From Chitinophaga barathri (GTDB lineage: Bacteria > Bacteroidota > Bacteroidia > Chitinophagales > Chitinophagaceae): a stretch of 64,000 nucleotides of DNA. Position numbers and translations under genes: made by a program. The stretch is from contig NZ_RMBX01000009.1 of assembly GCF_003807585.1 (NCBI RefSeq), forward strand, positions 280,961 to 344,960, given 5' to 3'. The stretch's first letter is position 1; the number at the start of each line of letters is the position of its first letter. This document shows, piece by piece, positions 48,318 through 56,605 of this stretch. The notes under the pieces were generated by a model. That model saw only the letters and a list, made by a program, of their open reading frames with translations. It was not told the DNA's origin and did no database searches.

Positions 48318-51269
48318 ATGCATACTATGATCCGTACCTGGATATTCTGCTGCCTGTGTTTGTGCCCGTGCCTGCTGTTTGCGCACGAGGGCCTGCGGTT
48401 CCGTTTTCTGGACCTGCCGGCATCCCTCCGCGATGTGAACATCCTGCATGTAACGGAAGACCGCAAAGGGATGATCTGGTTCACCACCAGCAGCGGCCTG
48501 CACCGCTACGACGGCAACCGCCTCCTTACTTTCGACCTCTTCAGTAAACCCGCGCTGATCAGCAACGCCATCAGCTGCCTGCTGGCGGACGGCCAGGACC
48601 GTATCTGGGCCGGCTCTCCCAACGGGCTTACCATGATAGACCTTCACACCTGGAAGTCTACCTCCTGGCAATATCATCCCGATTCAAAGGAGAACCTGGT
48701 GGTGAAATACATCAGCGAAGGACAGGACGGCACGATCTATATCATCTCCAACTCTGCTGTATTATACCGCGTCAGCGAAGGCAGGCTGGTGCCAGCCCTG
48801 GACTTCAATGTACTGATGCCCGGGAGCAACGCGCAGCTGGGCGGCCTGTCTGAGCCTGTAAAAGGAGAACTCTGGGTACTGGTGAACGGCCGCTTTGTCA
48901 TCCTGCGGCAGCAGCGGATCATCCGCACCTTCCCGGCGGTAGCGCTGGATGACGCCATTGTGGAAAGGGCGCTTTTCCATGAAAGCGGCAAAGTGTTCTT
49001 TAATGTGGCGAACAACGGCGTGTACATCGGCGATATGGCCACCGGCGCTGTCACCCGGTGGAAACACCCGGTGAACGATTCGCTCACCGCTCACCGGAAG
49101 ATCAACTTCTTCCGGATGAAAAACGGCAACGTGGCCATCTACGTCAATAAATACGGTTTTGTCGCCTTTAACCCTGTCACGGGGCAGACGCGGGAAACAG
49201 ACCCTGAAGTGATGCAGCATTTTACCAATGCCGGCATGTTGATGTTCCCCGGCCGGGACGAAAAGACCTATTTCAGTTTCAGTAAAGGCATCGCCGTGCT
49301 GGAACCCGCCAACACGCCCTTTCACAACTACATGGGCACTGTGTCCTCCGAAACGGTGCCTTACAGCGTACGCTGCATCTACCGGCATACGGACAGCACC
49401 TGGATCATCGGCAATTACCGGGACGGGCTCACCCTTGTGGATGAAAAGACAGGCCGTACCCAGCCTATCGCGCCGCGTTTTATTTACACTATGTTACCCT
49501 GGGGCAAAGATTCGCTGCTGGCCGCCTCTGAAGGCGACGGGCTGCTGTGGCTGAACATCTCCCGCCGTAGCCTTACCCCCTTACAAAGCGCTCCTGCCGG
49601 CGGCTTTGCGTCGCAGGCAAAATACACCACCAGCCTTTACAGGGAAAACGATTCGCTGGTATGGGCAGGCACCTACAGTGGCCTGTTCCTGCTGAATATC
49701 CGCAAAGGCCATATTGTGCCGCTGCCCGCGCTCTACAACCATGCGCGCATCATGAACGCAAAGGTGTACCAGGTGCTTGCTAAAGGTCCGCTGAAGTTTA
49801 TCGCCACCACCGCCGGGCTTTTTATATACAACGCCGCCGCGGGTGAAGTATACAAAGCGCTGGCCGGCCAGCCGGAAACCGGCGTGTATTGTCTCAGTGA
49901 AGTGAACGGCCGCATCTGGGCGGGCACCAACGGGCGCGGCATACTGGTATTGGATGAAAAAGGCAAGCTGGAAGCGACGGTGAACACCTCCGGCGGCCTC
50001 GCCGGCAATGCCGTGTATTCGATCCTGTTAGCCGGGCGGCAGGTAGTGGCGGGCACCGATTATGGCCTGAGCCTGGTACAGACGGATACTTATGCCGTGC
50101 GCAACTATACCCGGCTGGACAAGCTGCCTTCCAACGAATTTAATCACTCCGCAGCCCTGCAGGACGGGGACCGGATGTATTTCGGCACCATCAACGGCTT
50201 CACCGCATTCGACCCACGGCAGCTGCTGGCGGCGGATACCACCAAAGCCTTCCCCACCCTGTATTTCACCGCCTTCACCACCAGCAGCCGCAAAGGGCAG
50301 TCGCAGGATTATACCCTTCCTTATAAAACCATGAGTTCCCTGGAAGTAGCGCCAGGCACGGAATATTTCTCCCTGCGTTTTGGCGGGCCGGACCAGGAGT
50401 GGCGGCAGCTGCAATATTATTACCGGCTCGGAGAAGAAGGATGGAAAGAACTGGGAAGGCTGCCGGAGATCAGTTTTGCCGGCCTTGACCCGGGACAATA
50501 CCTCGTGCAGCTCGCCGCCCGCATCTCTCCGGGCAGTGCCATACATCCCCTGCTGTCCATGCCGCTCACCGTGTTCCCCGCCTGGTACCAGACCTGGTGG
50601 TTCCGCACGCTGGCCCTGCTGCTGGCAGCGGGCGCCGTATGGCTCATTTACAGCTACCGCATGCGGCAAATGCTCCGGGAGCAACAGCTGCGCACCAAAA
50701 TAGCCGGCGATCTTCACGACGAAGTAGGCAGCTCGCTCACGCGTATTTATTTCCAGGCGGACCTGCTGCGCATGAAAGAAGAACATGCCTCCGCCCTTCA
50801 GAAAATAGCCGATACCAGTCGCGATGCGCTCACCACCATGAGCGATATGGTATGGTCCATAGACGCCCGGTTCGACACCGCGGCGGACCTCGTGAGCCGT
50901 ATGCGCGACTACGTCATGAAGCTGCAGCAGGAGCTGGAACTTTCCTGCACCTTCCAGGTGTCAGGAGAGTATGCGGACCGCGCGCTCAGCCAGATGGTGC
51001 GGCAGAACTTTTTTCTCATTTTTAAGGAAGCGGTGAACAACGCGGCGCGGTATACTTCAGCGGGGAAGATCAATATTGACCTTCACTTCGGCAACCGGCT
51101 GGAACTCCGGGTACAGAATCCCTGCGAGGAGCCGGTGCGCTCCATAGGCACCTATCAGGGCGGCCAGGGCCTGCATCATATGCAGCTGCGGGCGGGGCGT
51201 ATGAAAGGCGAAGTAAAAACCAGCGCGCGGCAGGGTTCTTTTGAAGTGACGCTTTCCGTACCCTGGTGA
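48318..51269 (+). CDS. Membrane histidine kinase with Reg_prop beta-propeller and Y_Y_Y sensor (NarX-type kinase)
   Basis: From the ATG at 48318 the protein has 983 residues (ATG 48327 equally possible; the longer frame starts with GTG). After a Cys-rich signal peptide (WIFCCLCLCPCLLFAHEG), repeated propeller motifs such as VTEDRKGMIWFTTSSGLHRY and AGSPNGLTMIDL form the periplasmic sensor to about 650. A Y_Y_Y domain follows (QYYYRLGEEGWKELG), then one membrane helix (near 758-778). The cytoplasmic HisKA_3 region has the phospho-acceptor H800 in AGDLHDEVGSSLTRIY, and the ATPase shows FKEAVNNAARYTSAGK and GQGLHHMQLRAGRM. The partner regulator is 88 bp downstream. Ligand unknown. TATTTTTA at 48234-48241, near the -7 consensus, is the likely promoter box. 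Confidence 0.92.
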   Translation: MHTMIRTWIFCCLCLCPCLLFAHEGLRFRFLDLPASLRDVNILHVTEDRKGMIWFTTSSGLHRYDGNRLLTFDLFSKPALISNAISCLLADGQDRIWAGSPNGLTMIDLHTWKSTSWQYHPDSKENLVVKYISEGQDGTIYIISNSAVLYRVSEGRLVPALDFNVLMPGSNAQLGGLSEPVKGELWVLVNGRFVILRQQRIIRTFPAVALDDAIVERALFHESGKVFFNVANNGVYIGDMATGAVTRWKHPVNDSLTAHRKINFFRMKNGNVAIYVNKYGFVAFNPVTGQTRETDPEVMQHFTNAGMLMFPGRDEKTYFSFSKGIAVLEPANTPFHNYMGTVSSETVPYSVRCIYRHTDSTWIIGNYRDGLTLVDEKTGRTQPIAPRFIYTMLPWGKDSLLAASEGDGLLWLNISRRSLTPLQSAPAGGFASQAKYTTSLYRENDSLVWAGTYSGLFLLNIRKGHIVPLPALYNHARIMNAKVYQVLAKGPLKFIATTAGLFIYNAAAGEVYKALAGQPETGVYCLSEVNGRIWAGTNGRGILVLDEKGKLEATVNTSGGLAGNAVYSILLAGRQVVAGTDYGLSLVQTDTYAVRNYTRLDKLPSNEFNHSAALQDGDRMYFGTINGFTAFDPRQLLAADTTKAFPTLYFTAFTTSSRKGQSQDYTLPYKTMSSLEVAPGTEYFSLRFGGPDQEWRQLQYYYRLGEEGWKELGRLPEISFAGLDPGQYLVQLAARISPGSAIHPLLSMPLTVFPAWYQTWWFRTLALLLAAGAVWLIYSYRMRQMLREQQLRTKIAGDLHDEVGSSLTRIYFQADLLRMKEEHASALQKIADTSRDALTTMSDMVWSIDARFDTAADLVSRMRDYVMKLQQELELSCTFQVSGEYADRALSQMVRQNFFLIFKEAVNNAARYTSAGKINIDLHFGNRLELRVQNPCEEPVRSIGTYQGGQGLHHMQLRAGRMKGEVKTSARQGSFEVTLSVPW

Positions 51270-51357
51270 ACGGCACTTGCCGGGGGAACATTTTCATAAT
51301 ACACCCTCCCCCAAAAGAGGGAGTGCTTCTTTCAACCGTATTATACATCTTTACAAC

Positions 51358-51987
51358 ATGATTTACCTGGGAATCCTGGAAGACGACGCAGAGATCAGGC
51401 ATACCTTGACCGATTACTTCTCACGGCAGCCCGGCTTTACCTGCGCCGTCAGCGCGGGAGACGTAGCCGCCTTCATGGAAGCATGGGACGGGCAGGTGAA
51501 TCTCGATATGGTATTGTCGGACATCGGCCTGCCCGGCGAATCGGGCATCCAGGGCATCCACCGCATCAAACGCCGCGCCCCGCGCTGCCAGGTAGTGATG
51601 CTCACGGTATACGACGATCCTGAAAAGATATTCCAGGCCCTTTGCGCCGGGGCCACCGGTTACCTGCTGAAACAAACTCCCCTGCAAAAGATCAGGGAAG
51701 GACTGATAAGCCTCCGCGACGGCGGCGCTCCCATGTCTCCCGGAGTAGCCCGTAAAGTAGTGGCTTATTTTAATCCCAGGTCCGCCGAAAACCTGGAAGA
51801 GAACCTCACACCGAGGGAATCACAGATACTCCAGGCCATAGAAGAAGGCCTTACCAACAAAGAAACCGCTATTCGCCTGGATATTTCACTGGAAACAGTC
51901 AAGACGCATATCAAGAATATTTACCAGAAACTGGAAGTGAACAGCCGCCATGCGTTGATCTCTGGCAAGTACAGAAAACACACATAA
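51358..51987 (+). CDS. NarL/FixJ-type response regulator, partner of the upstream kinase
   Basis: From the ATG at 51358 the protein has 209 residues. The receiver domain has the acidic pair in GILEDDAEIR, the phosphorylated D55 in MVLSDIGLPGESG, the Thr of VVMLTVYDD and the Lys in GYLLKQTPL. The C-terminal LuxR-type helix-turn-helix reads LTPRESQILQAIEEGLTNKE and LDISLETVKTHIKNIYQKLE. It should dimerise and bind DNA on phosphorylation by the kinase encoded just upstream. Targets are unknown; the convergent TonB receptor gene at 52094-54118 is a neighbour but on the opposite strand. The frame is open back to 51277, but the family start MIYLGILEDD decides the ATG. A CCTCCC/GGGAGT-type hairpin (51303-51323) sits in the leader. 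Confidence 0.92.
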   Translation: MIYLGILEDDAEIRHTLTDYFSRQPGFTCAVSAGDVAAFMEAWDGQVNLDMVLSDIGLPGESGIQGIHRIKRRAPRCQVVMLTVYDDPEKIFQALCAGATGYLLKQTPLQKIREGLISLRDGGAPMSPGVARKVVAYFNPRSAENLEENLTPRESQILQAIEEGLTNKETAIRLDISLETVKTHIKNIYQKLEVNSRHALISGKYRKHT

Positions 51988-52049
51988 CTATAACGCATGA
52001 ACGGAAATCATGCATTACGTCCTATATTCCCTAGTATAGCAAAGTGCAG

Positions 52050-52084
52050 CCCGGGCAAATGAAAGTTTGTCCGGGTTTGTTATT
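52050..52084 (+). terminator. Bidirectional terminator between the response regulator and TonB receptor genes
   Basis: CCCGGGCAAA (52050-52059) and TTTGTCCGGG (52066-52075) form a 10-bp stem with one G-T pair and a 6-base loop, followed by TTTGTTATTTT. It lies between two convergent stop codons. Confidence 0.78.
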
Positions 52085-52093
52085 TTATGCGGT

Positions 52094-54118
52094 TTATTTT
52101 TTCCCATCTATCCCTATCCTGAAACCAGCGTAGAAGTTGCGGCCGGGCGCGGTATTGTAATAACGCCCGGCTGCCGCGTTGATATCGTTGCCAAGGCTAT
52201 AGGTTTCATCCAGCAGGTTTTCAGCTCCGGCAAATATCTCCGCCCACCATTTGTTCTGCCGTGAGTACGTGTATTGCGCCTTTATACCCAGCAGGTGAAA
52301 GGAAGTTGCCTTGTCTGTATTCGCATCGTTCAGCCAGGTATCACTGTTATACTGGTAAGTGAGAAAAAGGTGAATGGCCGGCGTAAAGCCGAAATCCGCA
52401 GTTGCGGACACTGTATTCGCAGGCGTGCCTGGCAGTACGTTGCCGTCATATACTTTATCCTGCTGGCGGAATTCGTCGTAGCGGAAATGGTAATAGGTAT
52501 AGGCTCCGCGAAGCGCCAGCAATGTATTGAACCGGTATTGCAACAGCGCCTCAAATCCTTTCTGCGTCGTAGCACCCGCGTTTTCGAAGTAATCCGCGCC
52601 TGAGGCATCCCTGCGCTGCACAATGGCATCCTGCAAACGGAACCAGAACACGTTCACGTCATACCAGAATCCTCCTTTACCACCACCCCGCACACCCGCT
52701 TCGTAATTCCAGCCTTTCTCGGCCTGCAAAGTGGTGTTGATCACGCTGGTGCTTGGTAATAGTTCCGCCACGGTGGGCGGGCTGAACCCCTTAGACACCA
52801 CCGCGTACACATTTGCCCAGGGATGTATCTGTTTCATCACGGCAAACCTTGGCGCCCATTCGTTTTTATACCGGCTGGTGAATTTGAATACCGGCGTTTC
52901 GGATACGCGGGTAAATGCGGTCCGTGTATTGTTCATGCTGATGCCCGCCGTGATGGTCCAGCCATGCGGAAGCAGCAGTTCCGGTTGCAGGAAAAGCGAG
53001 TATAGGGTATTGTTGATCTTATCGTCTGTCTGCAATGTACCCGGCTCACCGTCTGCATTCGTAAATACTTTCGTGGAGAAATTGCCGTGCTGTATCTCTC
53101 CGCCCGCCGTTACGCGCAGGATGGAACGGGCATAGGTGAATACTGTTCTACCACCGAAATGCGGCTCCCTGCGTTTTTCATAATTACGGATCGTGGGATT
53201 TTCCAGCGTGCTGAATGCGCCGTACACACCGGTAGTTTGCTGCCAGTGTTCATTCCATCTATAACCAAACTGCAACCCGCCCCAAAGCGTCTGCTGGTGA
53301 ATGGCCGCATGTGCCTGCGCGGCAGACGGGAATCCCCCGCCTGCCGGCCTTGCCTGTCTTTTATCTGCTTCGTATTGCGCCAGTGTGAGCCCGCCAGGCG
53401 TTTCATAAAAAAGATCGCCGAACAGCACATGGCCTTCAAATGTTGCTTTGTCATTGGGTTTCCACTGACCGCCCCAGCCCGCCACACTGCGGTGCATATA
53501 GGTCTGCGCGCGGTAACCGTTGGATTCCTGCCAGCTCAGCATCGCCTGCTGGCGGAACTGTTCATTTCCCCAATTGCCCCTTCCCGCCACAAGATGGCTG
53601 CCATAGCTGCCGCCGGTATACCCCGCGGTAAAATGGTCCGTTTCCCCAAAATCGTTGTCCGCCAGCAATACGCCGCCGGTGCCCGCTCCGTACAAACTGC
53701 TGCCGGGGCCTTTCAGAATTTCCATATCTGTAAAACTGCCTACCGCAAACTGGTTCAGGTAAGTATTGCCACCCGGGTCCGTGAAAGGCAACCCGTTGTA
53801 ATACGTCTTCACATTCCGGACCCCAAAAGGCGAACGCAGTGAACTGCCACGGATATTGAGCCGGTAACTGCCGGGCGAACGTTCTTCCATCCTCACACCG
53901 GGCAAAGCATTGAGCGCGGGCAGGATAGACTGGCCGGAGAGCCGCTGCAGGTCCTGCGGACGCACAAGGCTCACCGCCGCCGGCACCTTCACCAGCTCCC
54001 GCTGTTGTGAGTAACCATGCACGGTTATGCCGCCGAGCGTGGTAGTATCGGTCTGGGCCACAACCGGTAGGGAAAAAGCCAGGGCAAAAAGGGCCGTCAA
54101 GGTTCGGATGGAAAACAT
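52094..54118 (-). CDS. TonB-dependent outer-membrane receptor (siderophore/metal type)
   Basis: The 674-residue receptor has signal MFSIRTLTALFALAFSLPVV and no STN or carboxypeptidase-like domain, so it is a plain transporter. The plug starts right after the TonB-box-like region (LGGITVHGYSQQRELVKVPA) and shows SGQSILPALNALPGVRMEER, YRLNIRGSSLRSPFGVRNVK and MEILKGPGSSLYGAGTGGVL. The barrel ends with the NFYAGFRIGIDGKK strand. The size and plug resemble iron-citrate, siderophore or cobalamin receptors rather than SusC. It is monocistronic, with 36 bp to the divergent radical SAM frame. Whether the two share a metabolite (for example cobalamin) is not shown by sequence. Confidence 0.9.
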   Translation of the reverse strand: MFSIRTLTALFALAFSLPVVAQTDTTTLGGITVHGYSQQRELVKVPAAVSLVRPQDLQRLSGQSILPALNALPGVRMEERSPGSYRLNIRGSSLRSPFGVRNVKTYYNGLPFTDPGGNTYLNQFAVGSFTDMEILKGPGSSLYGAGTGGVLLADNDFGETDHFTAGYTGGSYGSHLVAGRGNWGNEQFRQQAMLSWQESNGYRAQTYMHRSVAGWGGQWKPNDKATFEGHVLFGDLFYETPGGLTLAQYEADKRQARPAGGGFPSAAQAHAAIHQQTLWGGLQFGYRWNEHWQQTTGVYGAFSTLENPTIRNYEKRREPHFGGRTVFTYARSILRVTAGGEIQHGNFSTKVFTNADGEPGTLQTDDKINNTLYSLFLQPELLLPHGWTITAGISMNNTRTAFTRVSETPVFKFTSRYKNEWAPRFAVMKQIHPWANVYAVVSKGFSPPTVAELLPSTSVINTTLQAEKGWNYEAGVRGGGKGGFWYDVNVFWFRLQDAIVQRRDASGADYFENAGATTQKGFEALLQYRFNTLLALRGAYTYYHFRYDEFRQQDKVYDGNVLPGTPANTVSATADFGFTPAIHLFLTYQYNSDTWLNDANTDKATSFHLLGIKAQYTYSRQNKWWAEIFAGAENLLDETYSLGNDINAAAGRYYNTAPGRNFYAGFRIGIDGKK

Positions 54119-54154
54119 AGTCCGTAAAATAGGAAATCCCTGTTTAATGAATTA

Positions 54155-56383
54155 GTGATATTTTTGCTGTTTAAACTGATTGATTTGAGCGCTTCCGTTT
54201 TCCTGATCACACCACCTTTTACACAGCTGAACACGCCTTACCCGGCCACAGCCTACCTGAAAGGTTTCCTGAATACCAAAAACATCCCCGCTTTCCAGGC
54301 GGACCTGGGTATCGAGGTGACCGTGGCGCTCTTCTCCAAAAACGGTTTACAGCAGCTGTTCGAACGTATCCACCAGGGCGGTGATACCTTCTCCGACAAT
54401 ATTTCCCGCATCCTTGCCCTGGAAGACGACTATATTCATACCATAGACGATGTGATCCATTTCCTCCAGGGCCACAACCCCACCCTGGCGCACCGTATCT
54501 GCAAACGCGACTTCCTGCCCGAAGCAGGCCGTTTTGCGCAGCTGGAAGACCTTGGCTGGGCATTCGGCTCCATGGGCACCCAGGACAAGGCCAAACACCT
54601 GGCCACCATGTACCTGGAAGACCTCAGCGACCTGATCATGGAGTGCGTGGACGAACATTTCGGTTTCAGCCGGTACGCTGAAAAACTCGCCCGCTCCGCC
54701 AACAGTTTCGACGAACTGTATGACGCCCTTCAGCAGCCTTACACATACATAGACGAAATACTCATCCGCATTCTCTCGGAACGGATGGCCATGGTACAAC
54801 CAGCTATGGTAGCCATTTCCGTGCCGTTCCCGGGAAACCTGTACACTTCCCTGCGCTGCGGCCAGTGGATCAAAGCTCATTACCCGCAGGTAAAAGTGGC
54901 TATGGGTGGCGGTTTTGCCAATACCGAACTACGCTCGCTCACGGACCCGCGCGTGTTCGAATTTTACGATTTTATCACACTGGACGATGGCGAGGCCCCC
55001 ATCGAGAACCTTTACGGCTACATCACCGGGGCTAAAACGCAACAGGATCTGAAGCGCACTTTTACACTGGTAAACGGCGAAGTGACCTACTTCAACAACC
55101 AAAGCTGCGCCGATTACAAACAAGGCCAGGTAGGCACGCCCGATTACAGCGATTTCCTTTTAGATCAATATATTTCCGCGATAGAAGTGGTGAACCCCAT
55201 GCACCGCATGTGGAGCGACGGCCGCTGGAACAAACTCACCATGGCGCACGGATGTTACTGGGGCAAATGCACCTTCTGCGACATCTCGCTGGATTACATC
55301 CGCCTTTACGAGCCCGTAGCCGCTTCGCTGCTGGTGGACCGGATGGAAGAGATCATTAAACAGACCGGGGAAACCGGTTTCCATTTCGTGGACGAAGCCG
55401 CCCCTCCCGCGCTCATGCGCGCGCTGGCGCTGGAGATCATCCGGCGGAAACTCACCGTGAGCTGGTGGACCAATATCCGTTTCGAAAAAAGTTTCAGCCG
55501 CGACCTCTGCTTCCTGCTGAAAGAATCCGGCTGCATCGCCGTGAGCGGCGGGCTGGAAGTGGCCTCGGACAGGCTGCTGGAGATGATACAAAAAGGCATT
55601 ACCGTGGCGCAGGTAGCGCAGGTGAACCGCAATTTTACAGAAGCAGGCATCATGGTGCACGCCTACCTGATGTTCGGCTTCCCCACACAGACCGCGCAGG
55701 AAACCATCGATTCGCTGGAAATGGTGCGGCAGATGTTCAAAGCAGGCATTCTTCAATCCGCCTTCTGGCATCTCTTCACCATGACCGCCCACAGCCCCGT
55801 GGGACTGGAACCGGCCAAGTTTAAGGTGAGAAAAGAAACCGAAGCCATGGGCGCCTTTGCAAACAACGACCTCCAGCATATAGACGAAACCGGCGCGGAT
55901 CACGAGACCTTCAGTTTCGGTCTGAAAAAATCGCTCTTCAACTACATGCACGGCCTCTGCCTGGACGATCCTTTGCAGAAGTGGTTCGAGTTCAAAGTAC
56001 CCAAAACAAAGATCGCCCCCGATTATATCGTGAATGCATTGATGGAAGACCAACTCGCTTCCGCCAAACCCACCGCCAAGATCGTATGGCTCGGCAAAAA
56101 GCCGCAGGTGGAGACCTATACCAAAAGCAAAAAAGGCAATACCTGGGAAGTAACTTCCCTCACTTTCCAGAACAGGAAAGAAAAGATCAATATCAGCGTG
56201 GACCAGCAGCAGGGCCTCTGGCTGGCGGGGATACTGGAAAAAGTGTCCGTGAGCCAGCCCAAAACGCTCACTTTACAGGAAGTAAAAGACAATTACGCGG
56301 CGGCGGGGCTGGAAGACTTTGAGCTGTTCTGGGACAACAAACCGGTGAATAACCTGTATAAATTCGGGCTGCTGAATCTATGA
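54155..56383 (+). CDS. Radical SAM protein with N-terminal B12-binding-like domain
   Basis: The frame gives 742 residues from a GTG; a TTG at 54185 is an alternative start, since TATTTTTG at 54159-54166 is a perfect -7 box. Residues ~14-330 form a Rossmann-like region resembling the B12-binding domain (VFLITPPFTQLNTPYPATAY, AISVPFPGNLYTSLRCGQWI, KVAMGGGFANTELRS) but lack a D-x-H-x-x-G motif. The radical SAM core begins with HGCYWGKCTFCDISLDYI, cluster cysteines C367, C372 and C375, so the spacing is CX4CX2C instead of CX3CX2C. AYLMFGFPTQTAQETIDSLE and GGLEVASDRLLEMIQKGI are typical B12-radical-SAM segments. The ~140-residue C-terminal tail has no known domain. Reaction unknown; no precursor peptide gene is nearby. 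Confidence 0.88.
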   Translation: MIFLLFKLIDLSASVFLITPPFTQLNTPYPATAYLKGFLNTKNIPAFQADLGIEVTVALFSKNGLQQLFERIHQGGDTFSDNISRILALEDDYIHTIDDVIHFLQGHNPTLAHRICKRDFLPEAGRFAQLEDLGWAFGSMGTQDKAKHLATMYLEDLSDLIMECVDEHFGFSRYAEKLARSANSFDELYDALQQPYTYIDEILIRILSERMAMVQPAMVAISVPFPGNLYTSLRCGQWIKAHYPQVKVAMGGGFANTELRSLTDPRVFEFYDFITLDDGEAPIENLYGYITGAKTQQDLKRTFTLVNGEVTYFNNQSCADYKQGQVGTPDYSDFLLDQYISAIEVVNPMHRMWSDGRWNKLTMAHGCYWGKCTFCDISLDYIRLYEPVAASLLVDRMEEIIKQTGETGFHFVDEAAPPALMRALALEIIRRKLTVSWWTNIRFEKSFSRDLCFLLKESGCIAVSGGLEVASDRLLEMIQKGITVAQVAQVNRNFTEAGIMVHAYLMFGFPTQTAQETIDSLEMVRQMFKAGILQSAFWHLFTMTAHSPVGLEPAKFKVRKETEAMGAFANNDLQHIDETGADHETFSFGLKKSLFNYMHGLCLDDPLQKWFEFKVPKTKIAPDYIVNALMEDQLASAKPTAKIVWLGKKPQVETYTKSKKGNTWEVTSLTFQNRKEKINISVDQQQGLWLAGILEKVSVSQPKTLTLQEVKDNYAAAGLEDFELFWDNKPVNNLYKFGLLNL

Positions 56384-56385
56384 TC

Positions 56386-56458
56386 CGTCATTACGAGGAA
56401 TATTCGTCATTGCGAGAAATATCCGTCATGTGGGGAATATTCGTCATGCGGAAATATT
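56386..56458. repeat. Four degenerate tandem units of the palindrome arm
   Basis: Units of 19, 19, 18 and 17 bp (56386, 56405, 56424 and 56442) each start CGTCAT, continue with a GCGAG-like core and end AAATATT or GAATATT. They repeat the outer end of the palindromic element that follows directly at 56459. Confidence 0.75.
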
Positions 56459-56597
56459 CGTCATTGCGAGGAGCAGCAGGGCTAAAGCGGGTGGGGCGAC
56501 GAAGCAATCTCCTTCGCCGAAGTGACGTACTCCAATATTTGGAGATTGCTTCGTCGCGGCTCCCGCACAAAATCCCCTGCTGCTCCTCGCAATGACG
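56459..56597. repeat. Dispersed palindromic element, copy 1 (139 bp)
   Basis: The outer arms of 23 bp start CGTCATTGCGAGGAGCAGC (56459-56481) and are perfectly inverted at 56575-56597. Inner arms CGACGAAGCAATCTCC (56497-56512) and GGAGATTGCTTCGTCG (56541-56556) close on a short loop with TGACGTACTCCAATATT. It lies between the convergent radical SAM and helicase genes, where it could also act as a terminator. A second copy is at 63753-63888. No ORF; looks like a REP/BIME or MITE-type element. Confidence 0.85.
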
Positions 56598-56605
56598 ATC
56601 TTATC

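Noticed and set aside
54155..56383. RiPP (peptide natural product) cluster around the radical SAM gene
   Set aside because: No small precursor ORF, no RRE domain, protease or exporter is visible beside it.
56380..56595. ORF across the palindromic repeat (and 63555-63800 at copy 2)
   Set aside because: The sequence is explained by the inverted repeat; the frames are different in each copy and have no domain.
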